From positions 62,001-126,000 of the forward strand of contig JAGAIY010000013.1 in NCBI GenBank assembly GCA_017626355.1: DNA of 64,000 nt, written 5' to 3'. The DNA is from Bacteroidales bacterium. Lineage in GTDB: Bacteria > Bacteroidota > Bacteroidia > Bacteroidales > UBA932. Each line of letters begins with the position of its first letter. Positions within the stretch are counted from its first letter, which is position 1. Made by a program: the position numbers and the translations under genes. Under the pieces are notes generated by a model. It did no database searches. It was not told the origin of the DNA and saw nothing but the letters and a program-made list of their open reading frames with translations. Positions 24,343 through 33,198 of the stretch are shown here, in pieces.

Positions 24343-26736
24343 TCAGAAATTATAACCGGCACTTATGTAGAAGCCAACCTTGTGTGTGAAGTCGGACCAA
24401 TGCAGATTGACAGACAGCGGACCGAAAATAGTGTCATACGAATACTCCACAGCAGCGCCAAAATGACCCGGGCCCACAGCATAACTTACAATATAGTCAC
24501 ATGTCCTCGCATAATTGACGATTCCCGTGATATAATGGTTCCTGGCCGGCGTAACTCTGAGATCAGCCCTGTATACGGTCAGGATATTCTTCATTGCCGC
24601 CATCTGAGTGATGCCGGCAAACGGCATCTGATGGTCGATATAACGTCCCGGCAGGCTTCCTCCTATTGCATTGAAATATGCCACAGGGATATCACGGCCC
24701 ATAAGGAAACGGAAATCAAAGGACGGGATCAGCGCCACCTTCTTTCCCATAGGTATGACGACCTTCGCATCCGCCTGAATGGTATGGAACGGATTCATGG
24801 TATGAGGAAAACCTGTGAATGTCCATGAATATGAAGCACCGGCCTTCACTCCCCGGGTAGGGAAATATCCGTTATCAAAGGTATATGTCCTCGCATCTGC
24901 GAACAATGATACATAATCGTTGGTGAGCTGAGAGAAGTCATAGTCACCGACTATCTGGGAAGACATGAAATCACGTATGTCAAACACTTCGTTACGGATA
25001 CCGCCTTTGATGTCGAAATACTTCCAGTGCATGTTCGAAAGGTATACCTCCTGCTTGGAAGACAGATAATTGAAGCTCATCTTGCTCTCGTCGTTGAATC
25101 TGAGCAAGTCCATATCAGCCCACCTTAAAGTAGCCTTCGCATTGATTGTCGGGAACTTCGGATGGTCATAAGACCAGATAAGGTTGAGATAAGGATTGGT
25201 TCCTATCTTTCCTTCAAGATCGAACGAATGTCCGGAAAGCTTATGGGTGTAAAGTCCGATATTGAGCAGCACGGACACGATCTCCTCAGTGTCTGCACGG
25301 ACACCAAGTCCGAACTGGTGCACCGGTCCCTTCTTGCAGTCGATCACCAGCTTGAACGGTTCCATGTCTCCGAGAAGTTCATATGTCACGAAGTCATATG
25401 CCTGGGTTCCATAGATCTGAGCCACCACATGGTCAAGATCCTCACGGCTGAGCTTCTGGTCCAGCTCAATGTCAAGCCTGTTCATGAGGATGGATCTCTC
25501 ACTCGGCTTGACTCCACGTATCTCTATTTCAGAAAGGGTAAGAGAATCTGCAGAGAAAACTTTCGGCTTGTCCGTACCAGCCTTATATTTCCCTGACGTC
25601 TGTTCAGCCACATACCTCAGAAGAAGATCCTGAGCTTTGGCAGCCTCACGTCCCCTTACAATTATAGTATCTATGTTACGCGAGCTGAAACTCATCATGT
25701 TGAACTCATGAAGATCCGGCTTGATCTTCACATCCGGCACATTCACATTCCTGTCGTAGGCATCTCTGCTGAGCATATCGATGCCCTGACCGATGATGTC
25801 ACCGATATTGTTGACATTCGAATAGGTCCTGCGGCTGTCGGAAAGGTCCACACCTATTATGATGTCCGCGCCCATTTCCCGCGCCAGAGTCGTAGGATAA
25901 TTGTCTCTCAATCCGCCGTCGACAAGCACCATGCCTTCCGTCTTCACTGGAGCGAAAACGCCCGGGATGGACATTGTGGAACGCATTGCCGTATTTATCT
26001 TTCCGCCATGCCATATCTTGGCCTTGCCTGAAACCATATCGGTAGCGACACAGACAAACGGGATAGGAAGATCCTTGAAATCCAATGAATCCTGATAACC
26101 GACAGTCAGCGAACTTATCAGATTGCTGACATTCTGTCCGTATATGTAGGCCGAAGGAAGGCTTCCGACCAGATTTCTCTTTATAAGGTCATCGCCCTCA
26201 TCCTTATAATCCGCACCGAAATGGAGTTCTTCATGCCTGCGGGCATGATGGTCATAGACCTCGTCATCCTCCAGCTTCATCTTGAAGTAATCCTTCTCAT
26301 AGAAGAACGGTATGGACAGCAGATACTTTTCCCTGTACTTCATTTCAGCATAGGAAATGTACTCTCGTGGGACCTTGTCACTGAAGGCCCACCCCCAGTC
26401 TATGTTTCTGATGATGGAATCCATCTGCGCCGGAGTGTAGCCGAGCGCATACAGAGAGCCTATAAGTCCTCCCATACTCGTACCCAGCACCATGTCGACC
26501 GGTATTCCGAGCGTCTCCACTTGCTCGATGACTCCGATATGGGCAGCACCCTTGGCACCGCCTCCACTGAGCACAAGAGCCACCGTAGGCCTGTGCTTGC
26601 GGATTTCAGCCATCCTCTCCCTCATCTGAGCCACAGCGAGCGAATCCGCCTTCGGATCTATTCCGTCGGCAGATGAAGGCTGCATGGCATAGAGGAACAG
26701 GGCCACAGCTGATATGACAGATATCAATCGTTTCAT
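24343..26736 (-). CDS. Patatin-like phospholipase with C-terminal outer-membrane barrel
   Basis: A 797-residue two-part protein. After a signal peptide, the patatin hydrolase shows the oxyanion loop GGGAKG, nucleophile Ser in GTSMGG and Asp in DGGLRDN. A POTRA-like spacer (LSLSEIEIRGVKPSERSI) and a BamA/FplA-type barrel follow, ending in FYISAGYNF with a terminal Phe. This is the type Vd autotransporter architecture, so a surface or periplasmic lipase is expected; substrate unknown. Its ATG overlaps the rlmN stop by four bases (ATGA). An earlier in-frame start at 26766 would run into rlmN and is rejected. Confidence 0.9.
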   Translation of the reverse strand: MKRLISVISAVALFLYAMQPSSADGIDPKADSLAVAQMRERMAEIRKHRPTVALVLSGGGAKGAAHIGVIEQVETLGIPVDMVLGTSMGGLIGSLYALGYTPAQMDSIIRNIDWGWAFSDKVPREYISYAEMKYREKYLLSIPFFYEKDYFKMKLEDDEVYDHHARRHEELHFGADYKDEGDDLIKRNLVGSLPSAYIYGQNVSNLISSLTVGYQDSLDFKDLPIPFVCVATDMVSGKAKIWHGGKINTAMRSTMSIPGVFAPVKTEGMVLVDGGLRDNYPTTLAREMGADIIIGVDLSDSRRTYSNVNNIGDIIGQGIDMLSRDAYDRNVNVPDVKIKPDLHEFNMMSFSSRNIDTIIVRGREAAKAQDLLLRYVAEQTSGKYKAGTDKPKVFSADSLTLSEIEIRGVKPSERSILMNRLDIELDQKLSREDLDHVVAQIYGTQAYDFVTYELLGDMEPFKLVIDCKKGPVHQFGLGVRADTEEIVSVLLNIGLYTHKLSGHSFDLEGKIGTNPYLNLIWSYDHPKFPTINAKATLRWADMDLLRFNDESKMSFNYLSSKQEVYLSNMHWKYFDIKGGIRNEVFDIRDFMSSQIVGDYDFSQLTNDYVSLFADARTYTFDNGYFPTRGVKAGASYSWTFTGFPHTMNPFHTIQADAKVVIPMGKKVALIPSFDFRFLMGRDIPVAYFNAIGGSLPGRYIDHQMPFAGITQMAAMKNILTVYRADLRVTPARNHYITGIVNYARTCDYIVSYAVGPGHFGAAVEYSYDTIFGPLSVNLHWSDFTHKVGFYISAGYNF

Positions 26737-27809
26737 TGCATATGTTGTCCTGCAAGCATTCCGCAAGCAGCCAGAATATCCTCTCCTCGGGAAGCCCTGA
26801 CTGTTGTCGTGATTCCTGAATTGTTAAGACGCTGCTTGAAGTTTTCAATAATCACGCCCGACGAGGTCTCATACGGGAAATCCGGAATCTTATGGAAACG
26901 GATGAGGTTCATCCTGCATTCAAGTCCCCTCAACATACGTATGAGCGCATCAGCATGCTGTTTCGTATCATTGAATCCTGCAAACATGGTGTATTCGAAG
27001 CTGACCCTGCGCTGTCCGGTAAAGTCATACTGCTTTATCAGGTCCAGGACCTCCTGAATCGGCCACGCGCCCTGGACAGGCATCATGCTCAGACGCTCCG
27101 GTCCGAACGGGTCGTGAAGGCTGACGGCAAGGTGGCAGCGGCTTTCCTCAAGGAAACGCTTCAGATTAGGAAGGACTCCGATGGTCGAGACCGTTATCCT
27201 CTTCGGGCTCCATGCGAAGCCCCAGTCAGCAGTAAGGATCTCTATAGCCCTCATTACATTGTCATAGTTGTCAAGAGGCTCACCCATACCCATGAACACG
27301 GCATTGGTAAGTCTGTCAGACTCATCTACGGCAATGAACTGAGATATTATGTCGGCAGCGGAAAGATGTCCGTGAAATCCCTGCCTTCCCGTCATGCAGA
27401 AGCGGCAGCCCATACGGCAGCCGGACTGGGAAGACACACACAAGGTGGCCCTGTCGTCATCAGGTATCATGACCGCCTCCACTGCACCTTCTTCAAGATC
27501 CGCTTCCTCAAGCGAACCGTTGCATCCCGCATTGAGAGCCCTTCTGTGAGCGCATTTCACAGGAAAAAGATATTTCTTTGTTCCGTCCGATGAAATCTGG
27601 AGACCTCCGTAAGGAGTCACTCCGACCTCATATTTCTCGGACAGAGCCGCACGTGCCGCCTTCGACAGATTCGTCATCTCATCTATCGTCCTGACCTTCT
27701 TCACATACAGCCAGCCTGCTATCTGTTTCGCAGTGAAACCCGGAAGCCCCTCATCTGCCACAACTTTCTTGAGTTCCTCCAGATTCTTGCCCAATAACTT
27801 TATCTTCAT
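26733..27809 (-). CDS. rlmN: 23S rRNA A2503 / tRNA A37 C2-methyltransferase
   Basis: Radical-SAM enzyme methylating C2 of A2503 in 23S rRNA and A37 in some tRNAs. The 358-residue protein has the 4Fe-4S motif CRMGCRFC, MGMGEPLDNYDNV, and the conserved mechanistic cysteine in the C-terminal RGEDILAACGMLAG. First gene of the rlmN-patatin-recX-DUF4954 operon. Confidence 0.96.
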   Translation of the reverse strand: MKIKLLGKNLEELKKVVADEGLPGFTAKQIAGWLYVKKVRTIDEMTNLSKAARAALSEKYEVGVTPYGGLQISSDGTKKYLFPVKCAHRRALNAGCNGSLEEADLEEGAVEAVMIPDDDRATLCVSSQSGCRMGCRFCMTGRQGFHGHLSAADIISQFIAVDESDRLTNAVFMGMGEPLDNYDNVMRAIEILTADWGFAWSPKRITVSTIGVLPNLKRFLEESRCHLAVSLHDPFGPERLSMMPVQGAWPIQEVLDLIKQYDFTGQRRVSFEYTMFAGFNDTKQHADALIRMLRGLECRMNLIRFHKIPDFPYETSSGVIIENFKQRLNNSGITTTVRASRGEDILAACGMLAGQHMQ

Positions 27810-27836
27810 ACTCCGAACATTCTCTTATTATAGATG

Positions 27837-27844
27837 CAAAATTA
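27837..27844 (-). promoter_or_regulatory. -7 box of the rlmN operon
   Basis: TAATTTTG on the minus strand, 27 bases before the rlmN ATG, back to back with the recA promoter. Confidence 0.55.
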
Positions 27845-27880
27845 CATAAAAATAATGCATGGAGTATCCGCATTTTTGAT

Positions 27881-27888
27881 TACTTTTG
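27881..27888 (+). promoter_or_regulatory. -7 box of recA
   Basis: TACTTTTG, perfect TAnnTTTG match; predicted transcription start near 27895, leader about 50 bases. Confidence 0.6.
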
Positions 27889-27894
27889 CTTCTG

Positions 27895-27915
27895 TATGCG
27901 GAAAAGTTCCGCATA
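27895..27915. promoter_or_regulatory. Perfect inverted repeat at the recA transcription start (candidate operator)
   Basis: TATGCGGAA (27895-27903), AAG, TTCCGCATA (27907-27915): 9-bp arms with a 3-base centre. A third half-site-like ATCCGCAT lies at 27866-27873, upstream of the -7 box. Its position at +1 suits a repressor such as LexA; it could also fold as a 5' hairpin in the mRNA. Confidence 0.5.
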
Positions 27916-27944
27916 TGGGATAACATTTAAACTTTTTGACATTT

Positions 27945-28973
27945 ATGGCTAAAGAAGAAGTACAGGAAAGTACCGGTATCAATGCCGCCAAACTCAAGGC
28001 ATTGCAGGCGACGATTGACAAGATTGAGAAAGATTACGGAAAAGGTACGATCATGAAGCTGGGGGATCAGCCAAAATGGGAGGTTTCGGTCATTCCGAGC
28101 GGTTCCATCGCGCTTGATGCAGCTCTCGGTATCGGAGGTTACCCACGTGGACGAGTAATCGAGATCTACGGACCGGAATCCAGCGGTAAGACGACTCTTG
28201 CGATCCATGCGATCGCGCAGGCTCAGAAACAGGGTGGCATTGCCGCCATCATCGATGCCGAGCATGCTTTTGACAGGACTTATGCAAGAAATCTCGGTGT
28301 GGACCTCGAGACCTTGCTTATTTCGCAGCCGGACAACGGAGAACAGGCTCTCGAAATCGCAGACAACCTCATCCGTTCCGGTGCCATCGACATCATCGTG
28401 ATAGACTCAGTGGCAGCACTTACGCCTAAGGCTGAAATCGAGGGCGAGATGGGAGATTCCAAGATGGGTCTTCAGGCAAGGCTCATGAGCCAGGCTCTCA
28501 GAAAGCTGACTGCCAACATCAGCAAGACGAACACATGCTGCATCTTCATCAATCAGCTGCGTGACAAGATCGGTGTCATGTTCGGCAATCCGGAGACCAC
28601 TACAGGAGGTAACGCCCTTAAGTTCTACGCCTCAGTCCGAGTGGACGTACGCAGGACGACACAGATCAAGGATGGCGACGAAGCTCTCGGAAACCGTACC
28701 AAGGTAAAGATCGTAAAGAACAAGATGGCTCCTCCTTTCAAGAAGGCGGAATTCGACATCGTCTTCGGAGAAGGCATCTCAAGAGTAGGAGAAATCATCG
28801 ATCTCGGAGTAGAGTATGAGATCATCCGCAAGAGCGGTTCATGGTTCAGCTACGGCGACAGCAAGCTCGCTCAGGGACGTGAGGCTGTAAAACAGCTCCT
28901 CACCGACAACATCGAGCTGTGCGAAGAGATTGAAGCGAAGATCCGCGAGGCCCTGAAGAATGTTCAGGACTGA
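27945..28973 (+). CDS. recA: Recombinase RecA
   Basis: ATP-dependent strand-exchange protein and SOS co-protease. The 342-residue protein has Walker [10 protein letters not shown], the Walker [21 protein letters not shown] segment including loop L1, [22 protein letters not shown] (loop L2) and [13 protein letters not shown]. An in-frame TTG at 27936 is rejected in favour of ATG 27945 (MAKEEVQES). It converges with the HhH gene after 5 bases; its terminator lies inside that gene. Confidence 0.98.
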   Translation: MAKEEVQESTGINAAKLKALQATIDKIEKDYGKGTIMKLGDQPKWEVSVIPSGSIALDAALGIGGYPRGRVIEIYGPESSGKTTLAIHAIAQAQKQGGIAAIIDAEHAFDRTYARNLGVDLETLLISQPDNGEQALEIADNLIRSGAIDIIVIDSVAALTPKAEIEGEMGDSKMGLQARLMSQALRKLTANISKTNTCCIFINQLRDKIGVMFGNPETTTGGNALKFYASVRVDVRRTTQIKDGDEALGNRTKVKIVKNKMAPPFKKAEFDIVFGEGISRVGEIIDLGVEYEIIRKSGSWFSYGDSKLAQGREAVKQLLTDNIELCEEIEAKIREALKNVQD

Positions 28974-28978
28974 GCTGT

Positions 28979-29854
28979 CTAAGGCTGCCGGATAAGACAG
29001 CGTTCCAGCTTTGAAGCATGGTCGGGGTGAAGAACCCCGGCCTTTTTTAATCCTTCCACAGTCCAGAGATTCTTGGGATTGTTCTCCCTGTACAGCACTA
29101 TACCTTCAGCGGCATAGTCACCTATGTATGGATGCAGGCGCAGAGAATCCACCGGAAGAGTCCACAACGGATAAGGTACGACATATTCTTCCCCTACCTG
29201 TATAAGATCGCTGAGAGCATCGAACCTTTCCCTGCCGAACCTTTCTATATCCATGAGCTGTTCCTTGTACGAATACCCTTTAAGCAGGTCACGATGACGG
29301 ATGATCCTTGATGCGTACCATCCGCCTATTCCCGGCAAGGCATCGAATGCAGCCGAATCAGCGGTATTGAGGTCGACAAGAGGTATCTCAATATAAGGTT
29401 CGAGCCTCCTGTATACACTGTCGGATACAACATAAGAACGGCTGAAATCCTCCTTACGCGCAAAACGCCCGCCTTTCTTACGATAGCGGTCTATAGACTC
29501 AGCCTGCTTGAGAGTGAATCCGAGACGACAGAGATCCTCCACTGATACGATATTCGGATTGAAGGTGAATGTCTCGACTCTTTTCAACGGAAGATTCTTT
29601 CTGACAGCCTCCACCCTTGGCGAATGAGGGGCATTCTTCCTCCTGACCTCACTCCCTGCAGCCTGTTCCTTGTCAGGTTCCACATAAACAAACACAGTGT
29701 CAGGCTCATCACGGTTCGCAGCTATCTTCGTTACTGCCGCATTATGCACAAGAAGCGCCGTCTGATAGCCTATGGCAAGAAACACCAAGGCTATCACTCC
29801 CATGACAAACGACTGCGAAACAGCACCTCTTTCCTTTTCTTCCTTTCTGCTCAT
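28979..29854 (-). CDS. Membrane-anchored helix-hairpin-helix (ComEA-like) protein
   Basis: A 291-residue protein with one N-terminal membrane segment (FVMGVIALVFLAIGYQTALL) and repeated helix-hairpin-helix motifs: SVEDLCRLGFTLKQAESIDR, DLNTADSAAFDALPGIGGWY and YIGDYAAEGIVLYRENNPKN. HhH units bind DNA without sequence preference, as ComEA does in DNA uptake; the role here is unproved. The open frame reaches 30160 but the first 102 codons overlap rsmI, so the ATG at 29854 is used. That ATG lies only 3 bases after the T-run of a hairpin (see findings). Confidence 0.8.
   Translation of the reverse strand: MSRKEEKERGAVSQSFVMGVIALVFLAIGYQTALLVHNAAVTKIAANRDEPDTVFVYVEPDKEQAAGSEVRRKNAPHSPRVEAVRKNLPLKRVETFTFNPNIVSVEDLCRLGFTLKQAESIDRYRKKGGRFARKEDFSRSYVVSDSVYRRLEPYIEIPLVDLNTADSAAFDALPGIGGWYASRIIRHRDLLKGYSYKEQLMDIERFGRERFDALSDLIQVGEEYVVPYPLWTLPVDSLRLHPYIGDYAAEGIVLYRENNPKNLWTVEGLKKAGVLHPDHASKLERCLIRQP
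29020..29048 (+). terminator. recA terminator inside the HhH coding region
   Basis: GGTCGGGG (29020-29027) pairs with CCCCGGCC (29035-29042), one G-T pair, 7-base loop, then six T. It lies within the last 25 codons of the opposing gene. Confidence 0.75.
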
Positions 29855-29857
29855 ACA

Positions 29858-29894
29858 TAAAAAAATCGGGTACCTGCAAGTTACAGATACCCGA
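29858..29894 (-). terminator. Hairpin with T-run after rsmI, directly before the HhH start codon
   Basis: An 11-bp stem (29884-29894 with 29866-29876; TCGGGTA base, one G-T pair), 7-base loop, then TTTTTTTA on the minus strand. It looks like an intrinsic terminator for rsmI. Confidence 0.75.
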
Positions 29895-29909
29895 CATGGA
29901 TTTCCAAGA

Positions 29910-30653
29910 TCATTCGTCACATTTTTCTTTTTCTTTAACGAATTTCTTTTTTTTATAATCCGGCTTCTCCTTTTTCTTCTCCGGAGCACCGGAAACAATG
30001 ATAACAATCTCTCCCTTAGGCTCATGTTCACGATACCATGAGGCCACATCAGCAAGGGTTCCACGTCTGTGTTCCTCAAATTTCTTCGAGATTTCCCTCG
30101 CCACCGAACACTCACGCTCCGCACCGAAGAATTCTGCAAACTGTTCCAAAGTCTTGACAAGCCTGTACGGAGATTCGTAGAAGATCATCGTACGGGTCTC
30201 TTCTGCAAGTTCCGTCAGACGAGTCTGCCTTCCCTTCTTCTGAGGGAGGAAACCCTCGAAGCAGAATCTGTCACAGGGATAACCCGAGCTTACCAAAGCC
30301 GGCACGAAAGCGGTAGCTCCCGGAAGCGTCTGGACCTCAATGCCTTCCTGAACGCATGTCCGCACAAGAAGGAAACCCGGATCTGATATGCCCGGTGTTC
30401 CGGCATCACTTATCAACGCGACATCCAGCCCGGCAAGGATACGCTCCTTTATAACTTCAGCAGTCTTGTGCTCATTGAACTTATGATGTGACTCAAGACG
30501 TCCCTTTATCTCATAGTGTTTCAGCAGGACCGAACTTGTACGGGTATCTTCGGCCAGAATGAGATCCGCTTCCTTGAGCACCCTTATGGCTCTGAAAGTC
30601 ATATCCTCCAGATTGCCGACAGGAGTCGGCACTATATACAGTTTTCCCGGCAT
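29910..30653 (-). CDS. rsmI: 16S rRNA 2'-O-ribose C1402 methyltransferase
   Basis: Methylates the ribose of C1402 in the decoding centre. The 247-residue protein opens with GKLYIVPTPVGNLEDMTFRA, then LAEDTRTSSVLLKHY, ALISDAGTPGISDPG and FYESPYRL, all RsmI hallmarks. It ends in a lysine-rich tail (KKKKFVKEKEKCDE) that is not part of the core fold and whose DNA is partly repeated behind a yitT gene at 39239. It starts one base after the EP-repeat gene ends. Confidence 0.95.
   Translation of the reverse strand: MPGKLYIVPTPVGNLEDMTFRAIRVLKEADLILAEDTRTSSVLLKHYEIKGRLESHHKFNEHKTAEVIKERILAGLDVALISDAGTPGISDPGFLLVRTCVQEGIEVQTLPGATAFVPALVSSGYPCDRFCFEGFLPQKKGRQTRLTELAEETRTMIFYESPYRLVKTLEQFAEFFGAERECSVAREISKKFEEHRRGTLADVASWYREHEPKGEIVIIVSGAPEKKKEKPDYKKKKFVKEKEKCDE
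29912..29932. repeat. Copy A of a 21-base identical repeat (end of rsmI)
   Basis: The 21 bases beginning ATTCGTCACATTTTTC recur exactly at 39239-39259, also at a 3' gene end on the minus strand and near a terminator. T-rich similarity extends about 25 bases further. Confidence 0.7.
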
Positions 30654-30654
30654 A

Positions 30655-31392
30655 TCACTTCAATCTTCTACGTATCGCCATCATGAAGCGATATACAAGT
30701 TCCGAGGTGAAATCCCAGTCAGGGTGACCTGAACTGAGATAATCCACAGCCTGATCAAGAGAAGTCATGGTGTTGATCTGGGTTATAGCCTCCTGAAATG
30801 CCATCGGATCCTCATCGAACAGATAGTTTATGAAAATGATTCTGTCATTAAGCGATATGGCGCTGCGGACATCCTTTACCGTAGTACCAGGCATGTCAGT
30901 CCTCCATGGGTGAGTTTCCGCCATGACTTCCACAACGGACGGCTTTACCTTAGGAGCTGACTGGGCTGCCGCATAGAGAGGTTCAGGCTGGTCAAATACA
31001 CCTGGGAGGTCTTCATCCTCATCCTGCTCTGATTCAGGTTCTGGTTCTGGCTCTGGCTCAGATTCAGGCTCCTGCTCCGGCTCCATTTCTGGTTCCGGTT
31101 CCGGTTCTGATTCGAGTTCAGACTCCATCACCGGTTCTGAGACAGGTTCCGGTTCTGAAACAGGCTCAGGCTGGGTTTCAAGCTCAGGTTCCAGCTCGGA
31201 ATCAAGTTCCGGAGTGAATTCAGGATCGAGTTCAGGAAGGTCGTCAAAAGGCAGATCATCCTCATCAAACACCTCAGGATCAACACATTGCTGAAGCTCA
31301 GCCATCTTTGCATCCAATAATTCAAGCTGAGAACGGATAGTCCCCATCATGACCTTGATTTCAGCTAAAATTTGCTGCTCTCTATTTTCCAT
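30655..31392 (-). CDS. Acidic Glu/Pro-repeat protein, conserved C-terminal domain of unknown function
   Basis: A 245-residue cytoplasmic protein in three parts. An N-terminal coiled coil (about 1-35, [20 protein letters not shown]). A very acidic linker of EP/ESEP units (about 55-130). A C-terminal helical domain (about 175-245) with [20 protein letters not shown] and the [16 protein letters not shown] block, which I have seen as a conserved Bacteroidota domain without function. The gene is just upstream of rsmI and divergent from tdk. The linker length probably varies by repeat slippage. Confidence 0.75.
   Translation of the reverse strand: MENREQQILAEIKVMMGTIRSQLELLDAKMAELQQCVDPEVFDEDDLPFDDLPELDPEFTPELDSELEPELETQPEPVSEPEPVSEPVMESELESEPEPEPEMEPEQEPESEPEPEPEPESEQDEDEDLPGVFDQPEPLYAAAQSAPKVKPSVVEVMAETHPWRTDMPGTTVKDVRSAISLNDRIIFINYLFDEDPMAFQEAITQINTMTSLDQAVDYLSSGHPDWDFTSELVYRFMMAIRRRLK
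31021..31215. repeat. Low-complexity Glu-Pro/Glu-Ser coding repeat
   Basis: Irregular 6-12 base units such as GGTTCTGGTTCTGGCTC on the plus strand, encoding EPEPESEP-type runs. It is coding DNA with codon variation between units, not a CRISPR or satellite. Confidence 0.75.
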
Positions 31393-31407
31393 AAAGCTTT
31401 TATTGAC

Positions 31408-31415
31408 TATATTTG
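31408..31415 (+). promoter_or_regulatory. -7 box of tdk
   Basis: TATATTTG, perfect match, about 26 bases before the tdk ATG. It argues against the longer open frame that begins at 31349. Confidence 0.6.
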
Positions 31416-31441
31416 CGTTAGTAATCTACAAAAATAAGGAA

Positions 31442-32017
31442 ATGTTTTTAGAAAGTGCAAAAAAAGCAGGTTCTATTGAAGTTATCTGCGGATCAATGTT
31501 TTCAGGAAAGACAGAAGAGCTCATAAGAAGACTCAAAAGAGCCCAGTTCGCCAAGCTCAAAGTCGAGATCTACAAGCCATGCATAGATGTAAGATATTCC
31601 GATGACGAAGTTGTATCCCACGATTGCCACAGCATTCCTTCTACACCTATAGACTCCCCTGCCAGCATGCTGCTTCTTTCAAGCGATGTGGAAGTGGTAG
31701 GCATAGATGAAGCTCAGTTCTTTGACGAAACGATAGTGGAAGTCGTACAGACTCTCGCCAATAGAGGAGTGAGAGTGATCATAGCCGGTCTCGACACAGA
31801 TTACATGGGCAAGCCTTTCGGTCCGATGCCTGCCCTCATGGCCGTAGCCGAAGAAGTCCAGAAAGTACATGCCATATGCGTAAAATGCGGAAGCCCGGCG
31901 AATCATTCGCACAGGCTTTCGGAAAGCGACCAGCTTGTCGTATTGGGTGAGACCGACATATACGAGCCTCTATGCAGACACTGCTATAATGAAGCTGTAA
32001 AGGCGGACAAACGTTAA
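31442..32017 (+). CDS. tdk: Thymidine kinase (type II)
   Basis: Phosphorylates thymidine in the salvage pathway. The 191-residue protein has the P-loop [15 protein letters not shown], the catalytic DEAQFF segment, the lasso [11 protein letters not shown] and two zinc cysteine pairs (CVKCG, CRHCY). The ATG at 31442 follows the promoter; an upstream in-frame start at 31349 lies before the -7 box. The last four bases overlap the end of the convergent C-S lyase gene. Confidence 0.95.
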   Translation: MFLESAKKAGSIEVICGSMFSGKTEELIRRLKRAQFAKLKVEIYKPCIDVRYSDDEVVSHDCHSIPSTPIDSPASMLLLSSDVEVVGIDEAQFFDETIVEVVQTLANRGVRVIIAGLDTDYMGKPFGPMPALMAVAEEVQKVHAICVKCGSPANHSHRLSESDQLVVLGETDIYEPLCRHCYNEAVKADKR

Positions 32018-33183
32018 ATAGAAGCCACAGCCGCTGCAAGACGCTCCATAGCCTCTTCAAGCACGGCTCTCCTTGTTCCTACATTCATTCTCATGAAGCC
32101 TTCCCCTCCGGGACCGAACATAGCCCCGTCATTGAGGGCCAGACCGGCTTTGTCTACAAACAGGCTGTTGAGAGCGTCATGATCAAGTCCGAGACCGCGG
32201 CAGTCAAGCCATACAAGGAAAGAGGCATCCGGCCTCATAGGGACAATGCCTGAAATATGTTCACGGCAGAAATCCTCGACATACAGGACATTCTGCTCGA
32301 CATACTTCAACATCTGCTCCAGCCATGAATCTCCCTTCCTGTATGCCGCCGAAGTAGCGACAGGCGGGAAGATGCCCTTTGCATCCATCTCATTAGCATG
32401 AATCCAACTGAAGAACCGCTCGCGAAGCCTGTCGTCAGGAACGACACAATATGAAGTTATGACTCCTGCGATATTGAAGGTCTTGGAAGGTGCGGCAAAG
32501 GTTATGCTTATCTCACGGGCGATATCCGACACCGTAGCAAAAGGGACATGCTTCTTGCCGAAAAGATACATATCGGAATGAATCTCATCAGAAACAACCA
32601 GGACCCCATGCCTATGGCAGATTTCAGCAAGACTCCTTAGAGTCTCGACAGGCCACGCCACACCGGCAGGATTATGAGGATTGGAAAGAATCAGGAGGCG
32701 GCATCCTTCGATGATGCTCTCCAGCTGCTCCAGATCCATTTCATACCCATGTTCTGTAAGCTTCAGAGGATTCCATACTATTTCCCTTCCGTTGTTCTGA
32801 GGGACCAGACGGAAAGGATGATAGACAGGAGGCTGGATGATGATCTTGTCACCCGGCTGCGTGAATACATTTACCACCATGCCGATACCCTTCACAATAC
32901 CAGGCACAAAAGCCAGATGAGAAGGATCTATCTCCCAGCCGTTTCTCCTTTTCTGCCAGTCCACGACAGAAGGCCAATAGTCAGGATGTTCACATGCATA
33001 ACCCAGAACAGGATGTTCCAATCTTTCCCGAAGGGCGTCAATTATAAAATCCGGCGTCTCAAAATCCATATCCGCCACCCACATGGGCAGAAGATCAGCC
33101 CTGCCATATACAGCCTCAAGAGCATCATATTTCACACAGCAGGTATTCTTCCTGTCGACCGGCTTGTCAAAATCGTACTTCAT
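32014..33183 (-). CDS. PatB/MalY-type aminotransferase, probable C-S lyase
   Basis: PLP enzyme of fold type I, 389 residues, probably a cystathionine beta-lyase. Features: [16 protein letters not shown] at the start (MalY/PatB-specific), [41 protein letters not shown] and the PLP lysine in [11 protein letters not shown]. Typical length is about 390. The exact substrate (cystathionine or another S-conjugate) is not settled by sequence. Confidence 0.9.
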   Translation of the reverse strand: MKYDFDKPVDRKNTCCVKYDALEAVYGRADLLPMWVADMDFETPDFIIDALRERLEHPVLGYACEHPDYWPSVVDWQKRRNGWEIDPSHLAFVPGIVKGIGMVVNVFTQPGDKIIIQPPVYHPFRLVPQNNGREIVWNPLKLTEHGYEMDLEQLESIIEGCRLLILSNPHNPAGVAWPVETLRSLAEICHRHGVLVVSDEIHSDMYLFGKKHVPFATVSDIAREISITFAAPSKTFNIAGVITSYCVVPDDRLRERFFSWIHANEMDAKGIFPPVATSAAYRKGDSWLEQMLKYVEQNVLYVEDFCREHISGIVPMRPDASFLVWLDCRGLGLDHDALNSLFVDKAGLALNDGAMFGPGGEGFMRMNVGTRRAVLEEAMERLAAAVASI

Positions 33184-33198
33184 AGCTGGACAAACTTA

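Noticed and set aside
29855..30160. N-terminal 102-codon extension of the HhH protein
   Set aside because: It lies inside rsmI in another frame, is highly basic and crosses the rsmI terminator.
31021..31215. CRISPR-like repetition
   Set aside because: Units are 6-12 bases, irregular and in frame; they code Glu-Pro repeats, without spacers.
31349..31441. Longer tdk start
   Set aside because: It lies upstream of the -7 box and overlaps the start of the EP-repeat gene; the family starts at MFLES.
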